The notes below the pieces were generated by a model. It saw only the letters and a list, made by a program, of their open reading frames with translations, was not told the DNA's origin and did not search any database. Positions 35,035-45,285 of a stretch of DNA of 64,000 bases are shown piece after piece (position 1 is the stretch's first letter; each line of letters starts with the position of its first letter). Source of the stretch: Megaustenia siamemsis (Eukaryota > Mollusca > Gastropoda > Stylommatophora > Ariophantidae); NCBI GenBank assembly GCA_032433765.1, contig JAVIAB010000049.1, positions 17,317,296 to 17,381,295 on the forward strand, read 5' to 3'. A program made the position numbers and the translations under genes.

Positions 35035-36312
35035 ATGAGTCTTAAAATGAAATTCTGCAGTTTACAAAACATCGCAATAAAAATGTATGACTATTTTTGC
35101 AAAGAGGCTAAACGAGGAAGATTATTTCATTCTTTAGAAAACCCTGAGAATAGGACAAGACTCATTTTGGATTTATCTAAACGGTCATTTAATCGCTGGA
35201 TTCAAGCACGTGACCGTCAATGTTCAAAATATACAAAATCACAAGGAAGAGCAAAAATGTTGGATAATTTCGACAGTGAACTTATTAGAAGTGAAATTCG
35301 CAAAATGTTGGGTATGAATGGAACTGTTACAATAAGAAAATTAAAAGTATCGCTGAAAAAGAACAACAGTATTGAAATAACAAAGTCTACATTATGGAGG
35401 AATGTGAGAGCTGCAGGCTTTACATTCAGAAAGTATTCCAATGGACGAAACATCATCTGTGAGAAGCCACATATAGTAGTCATGAGAAGCAAGTACTTAC
35501 GTGAAGTAAAAGAGGTGCGCAAGCAAGGTTATGATATTGTGTACTTGGATGAAACATGGATCAATGCTCACCACACTAACCAAAGGGAATGGCAGTCATC
35601 AGAGGGAAAGATTAAGAGATTAATACCTAGCAGCAAAGGACAGCGCTTGATAATTGCTCATGCAGGTAGTCGACAACATGGACTAATACAGAATGCAGAG
35701 CTCATTTTTCTTTCAAAATCCATAGACAATCGGGATTATCACTCTGAGATGAATGGTCACATATTTAGACATTGGATTGAAAATTCTGTTCTCCCATCAC
35801 TAGATCGACCATCTTGCCTAATAATGGACAATGCAGCGTACCACAACATTGTTGCACTTGAAGATAAAGTCCCGACGTCATCCAGTACAAAAGATGCTAT
35901 TAAGATATGGCTCACAAAGGAGCACATACAATTTAATAACATGTACTTAAAACCTGAATTACTATCTCTAGTAAAGCGAAAGCAAAGGGCAAAGATTTTT
36001 CAAATAGATAAGATTATCCAAGAGCACGGTCATATAAGTTTGAGGCTGCCACCTTACCGTGCTCATTTAAATCCAATAGAACTAATCTGGGCAAAATTAA
36101 AAGGACAAGTAGCAGATGAAAATACAACATTCAAAATATGCGATGTAAAGACTCTCGCTAATCTCGCTTTATTAAATATAGACAAAGATTATTGGGCTAA
36201 ATGTGAAGACCACGTCTTAAAACAGGAAGAGGAATATTGGAAAAATGATGGTTTGTGGAATGTTCAACCCCAAACAGTTATTAATCTTTTAGACTCGTCT
36301 GATTCAGAATGA
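35035..36312 (+). CDS. DDE transposase, IS630/Tc1/mariner superfamily
   Basis: Cuts and rejoins the transposon ends in the nucleus. The 425-aa frame starts at the first ATG after an in-frame TGA about 25 bases upstream; M5 is an alternative. Residues about 98-133 (TIRKLKVSLKK..IEITKSTLWRNVRAAGFTFRK) resemble the winged-helix DNA-binding part of IS630/Tc1 proteins. The catalytic triad is visible as YLDETW (D172), IMDNAAYHN (D265) and LPPYRAHLNPIELIWAKLKG (E349). I count 92 residues between the two Ds and 83 between D265 and E349. Classical Tc1 or mariner proteins have about 34 in the second gap. The extra stretch (about 275-330) is lysine-rich. An acidic tail (DSSDSE) ends the protein. A group called DD82E or Sailor, as I remember it, has a similar spacing. 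No stop or frameshift is present. Confidence 0.95.
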   Translation: MSLKMKFCSLQNIAIKMYDYFCKEAKRGRLFHSLENPENRTRLILDLSKRSFNRWIQARDRQCSKYTKSQGRAKMLDNFDSELIRSEIRKMLGMNGTVTIRKLKVSLKKNNSIEITKSTLWRNVRAAGFTFRKYSNGRNIICEKPHIVVMRSKYLREVKEVRKQGYDIVYLDETWINAHHTNQREWQSSEGKIKRLIPSSKGQRLIIAHAGSRQHGLIQNAELIFLSKSIDNRDYHSEMNGHIFRHWIENSVLPSLDRPSCLIMDNAAYHNIVALEDKVPTSSSTKDAIKIWLTKEHIQFNNMYLKPELLSLVKRKQRAKIFQIDKIIQEHGHISLRLPPYRAHLNPIELIWAKLKGQVADENTTFKICDVKTLANLALLNIDKDYWAKCEDHVLKQEEEYWKNDGLWNVQPQTVINLLDSSDSE

Positions 36313-36734
36313 AAGTATACAGCCCCCACAATGTTGGCCCCTATATTACCTTAAATTAGTTCAACAAACGGTCCTTTTCAGGACCACACAACTATGAAAA
36401 TTGGACATGCAGGTATACCTTGATATTATCGTCCGTCCTCGAACTGAGAAGACAATAATTCTCCTGGTGTTTTGTCTTATTCAGTTATTTCCCCATTACG
36501 GCCACGCCTTTACCTAGTGAAAATTAATCATAGACCAGCAACTACGGTAATTTCTATTATTTAGGGGTTCACAATTTACAATTTTGACAAACATCAAAGA
36601 AATATCGCCGCTTTAAGAAAACTGCAGCTGCAAGATATTTGTTAAATATACATTTAAAGGGTCTTTTGCATTCTAATAACATTTGGAAAATTTCAAAAGT
36701 TTTTAACAAATGGTTACTGAGTAATAGCGTTTTG

Positions 36735-36763
36735 AAGTTGGGCACGTGATTTGAAACGAGCTA
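36735..36763 (-). repeat. Right terminal inverted repeat
   Basis: Read on the minus strand it starts TAGCTCGTTTCAAATCACGT and continues GCCCAACTT, with four mismatches to the left end. Confidence 0.93.
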
Positions 36764-37620
36764 TAGGCAACCCGCCACACAATCATCCAACTAGGCAACC
36801 CACCACACAATCATCCAACTAGGCAACCCACCACACAATCATCCAACTAAGGTAACCCACCACACAACTATCCAACTAGGCAACCCACCACACAACTATC
36901 CAACTAGGAAACCCACCACACAACTATCGAACTAGGAAACCCACCACACAACTACCCAACTAGGTAACCCACCACACAATCATCCAACTAGGAAACCCAC
37001 CACACAACTATCGAACTAGGAAACCCACCACACAATTATCCAACTAGGTAACCCACCACACAACTATCCAACTAGGCAACCCACCACACAACTATCCAAC
37101 TAGGAAACCCACCACACAACTATCGAACTAGGAAACCCACCACACAACTATCCAACTAGGTAACCCATCATGCAAGTATCCAACTAGGCAACCCACCACA
37201 TATCCATCCAACTAAGCAATCCATCATGAAATCATGCAGCTAGGCAACCCACCATGCAAACATTCATGCAACCATCAAACTAGGCAACCCAATACACACA
37301 ATCATCCAACTAGGCAACCCACCATGCAACCATACAACAATTCAACCAGGCAACACACAATGCAACCGTCCATACAACCATCCATGCAGCCATCAAACTA
37401 GGCAACCCACCACACAACCATTCAACTAGGCAACCAACCATGCAACTATCCAACTAGGGAACCCATCATGCAACTATCATACCAGGCAACCCACCACACA
37501 ATCACCCAATTCGCCAACCCACTATGCAACCATCAAACCAGGCAACCCACCACACAATCACCCAATTAGTTAACACACCAAGCAACCATCCAATTAAACA
37601 ACCCACCACGCAACCATCCA
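36764..37620. repeat. 28-bp minisatellite, right part
   Basis: About 30 copies (36783 to 36811 gives 28 bp). They are regular until about 37200, then mixed with ATGCAACCATC variants and irregular spacing toward 37620. Confidence 0.95.
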
Positions 37621-37790
37621 ACCAGGGAGAATACAAAAGAGGAAGGCCAAAATAAACTCAAAGAAGACAGCGTGGAAGCAGAAATGAAGAGAATGGGGAC
37701 AACATTCTTACAACGTAAGGCAAGAAACAGGACTGTTTTGGAAAGTGTTTGTTTATGACCTTCTATACCCGGGGAGTTGACAAGGAAGAA
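37621..37790 (+). mobile_element. LINE-E 3' end remnant
   Basis: Reads YKRGRPK, then a diverged W-x-x-L-R-K-A-R-N-R-T and TTGGAAAGTGTTTGTTTATG, the degenerate form of WKVFVEDL at the LINE-E end. It carries a single copy of the terminal segment, in contrast to the array at 11358. Confidence 0.75.
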
Positions 37791-38374
37791 ACATTCACGA
37801 CTCGTCTCCAAGACTTCCACAAAGGATGTCAAAATCATAAACCGAGCTGATGGACGAGTGCGCTTATTTTAAACAACGGAGGCGAAGGCGCGCCTCACGG
37901 CACCAGAGCTGGAAGTTGTCAGCGACCCACAGCTGATGGCTTGTGCCAGGATCGGTGAACCAGAACCATCCAGACCCTGCCCCACCTCTCCGTGGCGCCT
38001 CTAGTAACAGACTAACCTGTCTAGTCTGGCCAAGCGAGTAGGGATCGAAGAGGGAAGACAACCCGGTACTCAAAAATGTCATGCTGAAGTCGGATGTGTT
38101 GGGCCGAAAGGCGCAAATATCAGTTATACTGCAAACCACAACACAGCGCAGACACGCCTCCTTAACGTCCTTTTAAGGGCGGATGATGAAGAGGTATACT
38201 CCTTTAGTCATCGGGCGAACGCAAGCAAACAAGCGTTCTAAACAACGACAACATGTCCTTGCTCATTTATCTCTGTGACAAAGCAAGAACGCACACTTCA
38301 GATAAACAGTGTTGTTGATATAATATAAACACATACAGGAACAACATATAAATTAGTTTGGCTATGTGATAAGT
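37791..38374 (+). mobile_element. LINE-I unit, interrupted
   Basis: Segments 37791-37869 and 38248-38374 match 29105-29315 in order (ACATTCACGACTCGTCTC; GAACGCACACTTCAGATAAA). The gap is filled by a SINE-like insertion. The unit continues after a second insertion at 38783 with GGGAAAGAGCACAAC. Confidence 0.75.
37879..38238 (-). mobile_element. 360-bp SINE-like element with 9-bp duplication
   Basis: Flanked by TAAACAACG at 37870-37878 and 38239-38247, absent as a duplicate in the uninterrupted copy at 29190. The element is about 90% identical by eye to 43107-43463 in the opposite orientation. It has no ORF and no inverted ends. GGTTCACCGATCC resembles a weak B-box, but a Pol III origin is unproven. 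Confidence 0.85.
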
Positions 38375-38771
38375 CACGGACAATAGGACAACAGACAAGA
38401 AAATCACTGGAGTCTGTACAAATGTGGTTTTACAGAAGAATGTTGAGAATACCATGGATAGCTAACAAGAGTAATGAAGAGGTTCTGAGAGAGGTCAAAG
38501 CAAAAAGAGAGCTAATTTCCAATGTTAGGAAGAGACAATCATCATTTTTTGGCCATGTAATGAGAAGAGAACAACTGGAATATATTGTAAATACTGGAAA
38601 AATTGAGGGACGAAGAGATAGAGGGAAGCAAAGAGAAAAAATAACAGACAGCTTAAGAGAATGGCTTGGCAGAAGGTCAACAACAGAAATGATAAATAGC
38701 TGCCGAGATCGAAAGTTGTGGAGAGACATGGTCACCTACGCCACTAGGCCCTGTACTTGATGATGATGATG
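38375..38771 (+). mobile_element. LINE-C inserted into LINE-I
   Basis: An open frame of 112 codons (38422-38760) reads MWFYRRMLRIPWIANKSNEE to STTEMINSCRDRKLW and ends in the (GAT)n tail. Flanks are ATGTGATAAGT at 38364-38374 and 38772-38782, an 11-bp duplication partly overlapping the tail. The frame has no stop, so this is one of the youngest LINE copies here. Confidence 0.93.
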
Positions 38772-38782
38772 ATGTGATAAGT

Positions 38783-39330
38783 GGGAAAGAGCACAACGTA
38801 AGTGATACACGGGGAGACAACTAAAATATCAGCCAAGAAACAGCCATCAGCAAGAGCTCCCCCCTCCCCCACACAAGATCATTTATATACAATCAGATTA
38901 AAGCGCGTGCCGACCACCTCCTCCACACGTCCATAATTACTCCATTCTGGTCATCAACAACAACCTGAAACAACCAAAAAATGCGAATCTTTCTTAGTCC
39001 GAAATGACATGCAATTGGATCCGTTGCCATGACAACGGCGGTTACAACAAAAACCGGAAATCTGGCAGCATCATGGCGGGCCAATATTCTTGACTGCTGT
39101 TCTGTGTCCATTTTTACTATATGCATCTCCCGCAGACGCTTTTTACTGAAGTTCAATTAATGAATGTCGCAATACCTGGCGAAAACGTCCCAAAAATGAT
39201 GGTTGGATTGAAATAGCGCAATCCATCACTGTCTTTTTTGTTTCTTTTAGCACATCGAGGGTGTAAGGAAAGTGACGACGACAGATTGTCTTATTGATTA
39301 GATCACGTGTGATTTTGTCATGTTTATTTT
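38783..39330. other. Single-copy spacer with promoter-like motifs
   Basis: After about 100 bp of LINE-I-like sequence, 38880-39240 is single copy. It contains an RFX X-box-like palindrome, an ETS core and a CCAAT box within 90 bp. No gene start could be shown. Confidence 0.4.
39023..39036. promoter_or_regulatory. X-box-like (RFX) palindrome
   Basis: GTTGCCATGACAAC differs by one base from the X-box consensus GTTGCCATGGCAAC. CCGGAAAT (ETS core, about 39054) and GGCGGGCCAAT (about 39074) follow. This is a motif match only. Confidence 0.35.
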
Positions 39331-40535
39331 TGTGTCTTGTTGGTACATCCTGACACGATGTTACTTGTCCATCTCTTGTCTTGTTTGATATATTCTGACA
39401 TGATTTTACTTGTCCATATCTTTTGTCTTATTGTATATACCCTATCATGATGTTACTTGTCCGTCTCTTGTGTTATTTAGTATATGATGACATGATGTAA
39501 CTTGTCCATCTCTTGTCTTTCTCGTACATTCTGACACGCTGTTACTTGTCCATCTCTTGTCTTTCTCGTACATTCTGACACGATGTTACTTATCCATCTC
39601 TTGTCTTTCTCGTACATTCTGACACGATGTTACTTGTCCATCTCTTGTCTTTCTCGTACATTCTGACACGATGTTACTTATCCATCTCTTGTCTTTCTCG
39701 TACATTCTGACACGATGTTACTTGTCCATCTCTTGTCTTTCTCGTACATTCTGACACGCTGTTACTTTTCCATCTCTTGTCTTTCTCGTACATTCTGATA
39801 CGATGTTACTTGTCCATCTCTTGTCTTTCTCGTACATTCTGACACGCTGTTACTTTTCCATCTCTTGTCTTTCTCGTACATTCTGACACGCTGTTACTTG
39901 TCCATCTCTTGTCTTTCTCGTACATTCTGATACCATGTTACTTGTCCATCTCTTGTCTTTCTCGTACATTCTGATACCATGTTACTTGTCCATCTCTTGT
40001 CTTTCTCGTACATTCTGACACGCTGTTACTTATCCATCTCTTGTCTTTCTCGTACATTCTGACACGCTGTTACTTGTCCATCTCTTGTCTTTCTCGTACA
40101 TTCTGACACGATGTTACTTGTCCATCTCTTGTCTTTCTCGTACATTCTGACACGATGTTACGTATCCATCTATTGTCTTTCTCGTACATTCTGACACGAT
40201 GTTACTTATCCATCTCTTGTCTTTCTCGTACATTCCGACACGACATTACTTGTCCATCTCTTGTCTTTCTCGTACATTCTGACACGATGTTATTTGTCCA
40301 TCTCTTGTCTTTCTCGTACATTCTGACACGACGTTACTTGTCCATCTCTTGTCTTTCTCGTACATTCTGACACGATGTTACGTATCCATCTCTTGTCTTT
40401 CTCGTACATTCTGACACGACGTTACTTGTCCATCTCTTGTCTTTCTCGTACATTCTGACACGTCGTTACTTGTCCATCTCTTGTCTTTCTCGTACATTCT
40501 GACACGACGTTACTTGTCCATCTCTTGTCTTCACT
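39331..40535. repeat. 44-bp minisatellite
   Basis: About 27 copies of CATCTCTTGTCTTTCTCGTA then CATTCTGACACGATGTTACT plus TGTC (spacing 44 bp, 39661 to 39705). The first four copies are diverged (TTGTTTGATATATTCTGACA) and the inner ones nearly identical. Confidence 0.96.
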
Positions 40536-41089
40536 CTTTTTGTGTGATCTCTTATTTCTTCTACAATCTGGTTCTCCAAAATTCTCACAATCACGCCCTT
40601 TACTCCTGGATTATCCATGTCTCTCTCTCTCTTTCTCTCTCACCACTTCCTATTTTTATTTCACATCGTGCCACTCTGTAGCCTTATCAGCCACCTCTCA
40701 CTTCCACCTCACTCCTAGTCTCATTCTCCACACCCCCTTTCAGCAACAAACTTCTGGCTCGAGGGATCGCAGCGGCGGAGAGCCGGCGGCACGCCCCGGC
40801 TATGACGCCAGATAAAGCAAAGAGCACTAACACGATAAGTGATCTAGTTTTCCACATCATTAAATATGCATGCTGGAACTTAAGAGAGCATGATAGACCT
40901 GTCTCCCGTTGTCTTGGAAACGCTCAATAATTCAAGAGAAAGCTTCCAAACCTAACTGTGGTGGTGGAGGAGGAGGGGTGGGGGGGGGAAGAGAAATTTA
41001 AAACTCTCAAACACAAGTGTCGGGTATATATAGAGCGCAACTAAACATAACCCTGCCGTTGTGTTCTAAGCTTCCTGTGTTTCAATCAA
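40536..41089. other. Spacer with CT and G tracts
   Basis: Contains a (CT)n tract at 40618-40640 and a G-run at 40975-40988. A GTATATATAG stretch lies at about 41024. I recognise no gene. Confidence 0.5.
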
Positions 41090-41150
41090 CGTCATCATTA
41101 TCATCAAGTTCCGTACCACCTGGCGTAGCCGATCAGGCCACTCCACTCTA
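41090..41150 (-). mobile_element. LINE-B/C-type 3' end, tiny remnant
   Basis: CATCATTATCATCAAGTTCC then TGGCGTAGCCGATCA is the reverse-complemented terminal codons plus ATG tail of the LINE-B/LINE-C group. Only about 60 bases are left. Confidence 0.65.
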
Positions 41151-41174
41151 CAATTGGAGACACATAATAATAAA

Positions 41175-41371
41175 TGAATATTATTATAGAGGGAAACTTC
41201 CGAGGCGTGAATATTATTATAGAAGGAAACGTCCGAGGTGTGAATATTATTATAGAGGGAAACTTCCGAGGCGTGAATATTGTTATAGAGGGAAACTTCC
41301 GAGGCGTGAATATTATTATAGAGGGAAACTTCCGAGGCGTGAATATTATAGAGGAAAACTTCCGAGGCGTT
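41175..41371. repeat. 33-bp tandem repeat in the foldback arm
   Basis: Six copies of TGAATATTATTATAGAGGGA then AACTTCCGAGGCG (spacing 33 bp). Confidence 0.92.
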
Positions 41372-41619
41372 TGAATACGGGTTCGATCCTGCTTTGGTCC
41401 ATATTTTTTTCTGTTGTTGAATATTTGTCATTTTTTCCGAATGCTGTAAACATACCTCTTCCTGTGAATTGATTCACTGTACAATTGCTTTATCATACCC
41501 TGTTGCTGACCCCCTCCCTACCTACCATGCTACACAGTTGTATGTTCTCATTTCAAAAGTGACATTTCAGTGAACATGACGATTAGTGCAAATATAACAT
41601 GTATCAGATACGAAGTAAT

Positions 41620-41728
41620 TACTTCATGAAATAAACACGACAAGCAAAGAAATGTGGATTAGACATGGTCATAAAAAATGACTAAAATAAAGATCATAAA
41701 CAAAGTCAATATTCAAAACCTACACTGG
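41620..41728 (+). mobile_element. LINE-A internal fragment
   Basis: Matches the NEINTTSKKYGLDMNIKKTK region of LINE-A at 13608-13715, with several indels. It lies inside the foldback-like element. Confidence 0.8.
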
Positions 41729-42037
41729 GGTTTCCAAAAGGCAGGTAATACTGTGATAAGAGACAAATAATAATAAATGAATATTATTATAGAAGAGTAA
41801 AGAATAGTGACACTGTGACCTTCCAGGCAAGCCGTAAGAGGTGACTAAGGAGATTGATCGATGGCGTGACAAGCTGTCATTGTAAAAAGTATTGTTGTGG
41901 TAACAGCGCCATATATAAGAGCAGTGATCTCTGCAATATGTGCCATTTTGGCACGCAAGGTTTCTGTTTTTGAGATTGTGGTTCTGCCCTATGTGCCGTC
42001 TTCGGCTCGAAAGGACATTATATAGATAGATAGAGAT

Positions 42038-42129
42038 TATAGAGGGAAACCTCCCAGGCGATAATCAGCGAATCAATTCTGAGGAAGAGGTATGTTTACT
42101 GATTATCGCCTCGGAAGTTTCCCTCTATA
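42038..42129. repeat. Hairpin with about 31-bp arms
   Basis: TATAGAGGGAAACCTCCCAG with its continuation GCGATAATCAG (42038-42068) pairs with 42099-42129 across a loop of about 30 bases, with two or three mismatches. Confidence 0.75.
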
Positions 42130-42364
42130 ATAATATTCATTTATTATTATTTGTCTCCAGTCTAAACCACAGGAAACTACTATTCGTGCTGTTTCGTCCT
42201 AAATGTTTGTCTGCAACGCAAGAATTCAGCCCTACCCTATCCGGGAGATACTTGTCTTAACAGGAAAAAATACAGACACACTAAGTATTTCCGAGCAGTG
42301 ATCGCAGACTTATGCTATAGTCATGAGAACACCTGCGCGAAAAGACATTGCCTACGAAGCTAAT

Positions 42365-42545
42365 TTTTCAGTTAGCTGAGTGGCAGTGTTCCCAAGAGTT
42401 TGGCTTTTCGTGGCAAGGCGCTGTGCCACAGAGTGCGGGTTCAATCCTGCTTTGGTCCATATTTTTTTTTCTGTTGTTGATTATTTGTCAATTTTTCCTA
42501 GTGATGTAAACATACCTCTTCCTCTGAATTGATTCGCTGATACAG
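42365..42545 (+). mobile_element. tRNA-like SINE, third type
   Basis: The head contains TTAGCTGAGTGGCAGTGTTC (A-box-like) and GCGGGTTCAATCCTGC (B-box). The tail reads TGTAAACATACCTCTTCCTC. The same tail with its B-box occurs at 41378-41475 and, inverted, at 42069-42100. Confidence 0.7.
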
Positions 42546-42619
42546 TGATAGATGTGTGTGCAAGATACCGTGCAATCCATTTTTGACAATAGAAACAAGG
42601 AACATATTTCTTAAATGTC

Positions 42620-42945
42620 ACGCAGAGCCGGTCTTACAAAATGTTATATCATCTCAACTTTCATCTTAAAACAACTAAAAATGAAACGAGAACTACTAAG
42701 CACAATACAAACAAGACAAATGCGATTTTTGGGCCGTGTTAAAAGACACAACAGCCTAATAAAATTAATCTTGGAGGGGAAAATACAATATAAAAAAAGG
42801 CAGAGGCAGACCAAAACTAACATGGACGAGTAACATCAAATGATGGACAAACCTATGACAACTTGCACCATCAAAGCAAGAGACAGAGCGGAATGGCGCT
42901 CTATGGTAGCCAACCTTCGATTCGGAAACGGCACTCGATGATGAA
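42620..42945 (+). mobile_element. LINE-A remnant with internal deletion
   Basis: CYIIS joins directly to FILKQLKMKRELLSTIQTRQ, so about 40 codons are deleted. It ends in MVANLRFGNGTR and a GATGATG tail. Confidence 0.9.
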
Positions 42946-43106
42946 GTAATAGGAAACTCGTTATACAGAGCTGAGAGCAAACATAAAGTATATACAATAT
43001 TAAATATTATGCAGGCCGACGAGTAGATCTGCAGAGAGCCTGGTAGGTAGGATCTAAGTAGTCAATAGGGCCTGGGAAATCTGAACGGGAATTGAGGTTG
43101 TGTCTC

Positions 43107-43463
43107 ATACTAGCTTGCGTTCGCCCGATGACTAATGGAGTACACCTCTTCATCATCCGCCATTAAAATGACGTTAAGTGGGCGTGCCTGCGTTTTGTTG
43201 TGGTTTACAGTATAACTGTGATATTTGCGCCTTTCGGCCCAACACATCCGACTTCAGCACGACATTTTTGAGTACCGGGTTGTCTTCCCTCTTCGATCCC
43301 TACTCGCTTGGCCAGATTAGGCAGGTTAGTCTGTTACTGGAGGCACCACGGAGAAGTTGAGCAGGGTCTGAATGGTTCTGGTTCACCGATCCTGGCGCAA
43401 GCCATCAGCTGTGGGTCGCTGACAACTTCCAGCTCTGGTGCTGTGAGGCGCGCCTTTGCCTCC
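43107..43463 (+). mobile_element. SINE-like element, second copy, 12-bp duplication
   Basis: Opposite orientation to 37879-38238. Flanked by AGGTTGTGTCTC at 43095-43106 and 43464-43475. The shared element runs from GCTTGCGTTCGCCCGATGAC to GAGGCGCGCCTT(T/C)GCCTC. The few bases before GCTTGCG differ between copies, so the 5' end is variable as in retroposons. Confidence 0.87.
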
Positions 43464-43634
43464 AGGTTGTGTCTCTTAACTTCACTAGTCACTATGTGAT
43501 CAAAGGGCACCACATACATCCTCTCCAGTGTGCCGCTTCTGCCATTTAGTGATTTGTGATTACAGATTGGTACTCGATTGTTTACACTTGGCTTTGTATA
43601 AACCCTGTTTTCTTTTGTAGCTGTAGACATAATC

Positions 43635-44112
43635 ATCATCATGTACCATGTCTACTGGCGTATGTGATCATGTCTCTTCACAACTTTCGATCTCGACATT
43701 TATTTATCATTTCTGTTGTTGACCTTCTGCCAAGCCATTCTCTTAAGCTGTCTGGTATTTTCTTTTTCTCTTTGCTTCCCTCTATCTCTTCGTCCCTCAA
43801 TTTCCCCAGTTGTTACAATATATTCCAGTTGTTCTCTTCTCATTACATGGCCAAAAAAAATGATGATTGTTTCTCCGTAATATTTGAAATTAGCTCTCTT
43901 TTTGCTTAGGCCTCTCTCAGAACGTTTTCATTACTCTTCTTAGCTGGCCATGGTACTCTCAACATTCTTCTGTAAAACCACATTTCTACAGCCTCCAGTG
44001 ATTTTCTTGTCTGTTGTTCTATTGTCCATGATTCGCATCCATATGTTAAGACTGGCTCTACATAACATTACAGAACTCATTTTCTTGTTTCTGTTGTCAA
44101 AAATGGATTGCA
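43635..44112 (-). mobile_element. LINE-C remnant
   Basis: The minus strand carries ETRK, then the CYVEPVLTYGCESWTI region, FYRRMLRVPWPAKKSNENVL and the C-terminus, ending in the ATG tail at 43635-43645. Several frameshifts occur (AAAAAAAA at 43854 among them). Confidence 0.9.
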
Positions 44113-44329
44113 CCGTATAGTATAAACCCGACGTCATCTTTTGGTTGTTTGCTGAATGATGCCATGCTTTGTTTATTTGAAATTAAAGTTATTTATTATC
44201 TTGGCAAGTTTGAAGCTTTTATGGATGAAGATGTTCTGAGCCTGGTGCTGCATTCCTCCCGCTATTAAAATTGATATTTCATGGAAGTGGTTTCAATTTC
44301 AATACAAGAACACATAATTAGACTCAACA
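44113..44329. other. Spacer
   Basis: I see nothing recognisable before the LINE-I coding remnant begins. Confidence 0.4.
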
Positions 44330-44487
44330 GCACAGGCACAAAATACAGCATGAAAATATACAGCATGAAAATCAGTATCAGCAAAACAGAAGTCATAAAC
44401 GCCGCGAAAGAGAAACAGAACATCAACATAACTATAGAAGGCAGGCAACTAAAACAAGTAGAGGAATTTATATTCCTAGGAAGTCTA
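44330..44487 (+). mobile_element. LINE-I remnant, part before the SINE
   Basis: The frame reads ISISKTEVINAAKEKQNINI, then EGRQLKQVEEFIFLGSL, the region after the RT active site where LINE proteins have FLGS/YLG. It is interrupted by the SINE and resumes at 44733. Confidence 0.85.
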
Positions 44488-44721
44488 GTAAAAAAAAAAG
44501 TAAAAAGTAAAGAACCCCCCCCCCCCTCTCCGTCACGCCAAGTGGCGTATAGGGAATATGGTGTTAGTGACCATAAATTTTACAGACACATGGTTTTTGG
44601 GGTAATGTGGTCGGTATTACGCCCGTGCCGCTTCACACCCGGAAGTCGTCGGTTGGGATCGAACCCTACCTCTTGTCCTTTGTAGTCCAGTTCACTAACC
44701 ACTGAGCTATTGCGGCGCTCA
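44488..44721 (-). mobile_element. tRNA-SINE inserted into LINE-I
   Basis: Minus-strand copy with A-box and B-box. An internal deletion joins GGCTTC-type sequence to the body (CACCCGGAAGTCG), losing the GGGTACCGG module. Flanked by TAGGAAGTCTA at 44477-44487 and 44722-44732, an 11-bp perfect duplication of LINE-I sequence. Confidence 0.93.
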
Positions 44722-44732
44722 TAGGAAGTCTA

Positions 44733-45285
44733 ATGACAAACGATAATTCACAAGCAGCAGAGATAGACTCGAGATACAAAAAAGTTTGTCAAATCACTGG
44801 ACAGCTATCACCACTATTGTCCAACAAGGAAATAACTCTAGAGGCAAAACGGGCACTCTACAATACAATCTTCATCCCAACGTTGTGCTACCAATGCCAG
44901 GCCAGGACCCTAAATGCAAGAACAATAGAAAAATAATCTCTACTGTGATGAAGTGTGTTAAATGAACGACAGGAAACAGTCTGAGAGATAAGATCAAAAA
45001 TGAAGAACTGAGAAAAAAGCTAGGAGTAACCCATGCTATAGAATATATATAAAGAAACAACAGACAAAATGGTTTGGCCACGTGACAAAGTAGAAAGATC
45101 AAAACACAACACAACGATCCTTCAATAAACGTTGCAAGAAAACCAGACAGACAGGCCGACCACCAAAAAGATGGATTGACGGAATGTTGGAAACACTAGG
45201 AAACATAACAGAAGCAGAGGCGAACAGAAGAACAAAAAAAAAACGCAAATTATATCTTCTCTCGACGCTGAAAAGCAATATGTTG
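44733..45285 (+). mobile_element. LINE-I remnant, part after the SINE
   Basis: Reads MTNDNSQAAEIDSRYKKVCQ, ITLEAKRALYNTIF, then with frameshifts KMVWPRDK and DRPTTKKMD (for GRPPKRWID), ending with the SSLDAEKQ segment. It is degenerate. Confidence 0.85.

Larger units (their letters stand above)
34645..36763 (+). mobile_element. Complete mariner/IS630-superfamily transposon, long D-E spacing
   Basis: A 2119-bp element whose two ends are inverted repeats and which is bounded by TA (34643-34644 and 36764-36765). Removing the element and one TA restores the 28-bp unit (CCAACTAGGCAACCC), so the insertion is unambiguous. It carries one intact ORF, with leaders of about 390 bp and 450 bp. Among all elements in the window this is the only one with an undamaged gene, so it is probably recent and possibly still active. 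Confidence 0.95.
41155..42158. mobile_element. Foldback-like element of about 1 kb
   Basis: The outer about 50 bases are inverted repeats: TGGAGACACATAATAATAAA at the left and, reverse-complemented, CTGGAGACAAATAATAATAA at the right. Both continue into GAATATTATTATAGAGGGAA and ACTTCCGAGGCG. The left arm contains a 33-bp array and the right arm a hairpin. The interior holds a SINE-like fragment, a LINE-A fragment (41620-41728) and a LINE-like 3' end with TAGA repeats (about 41985-42035). A related tip occurs at 41766 and at 60331. No transposase is present. Confidence 0.55.
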
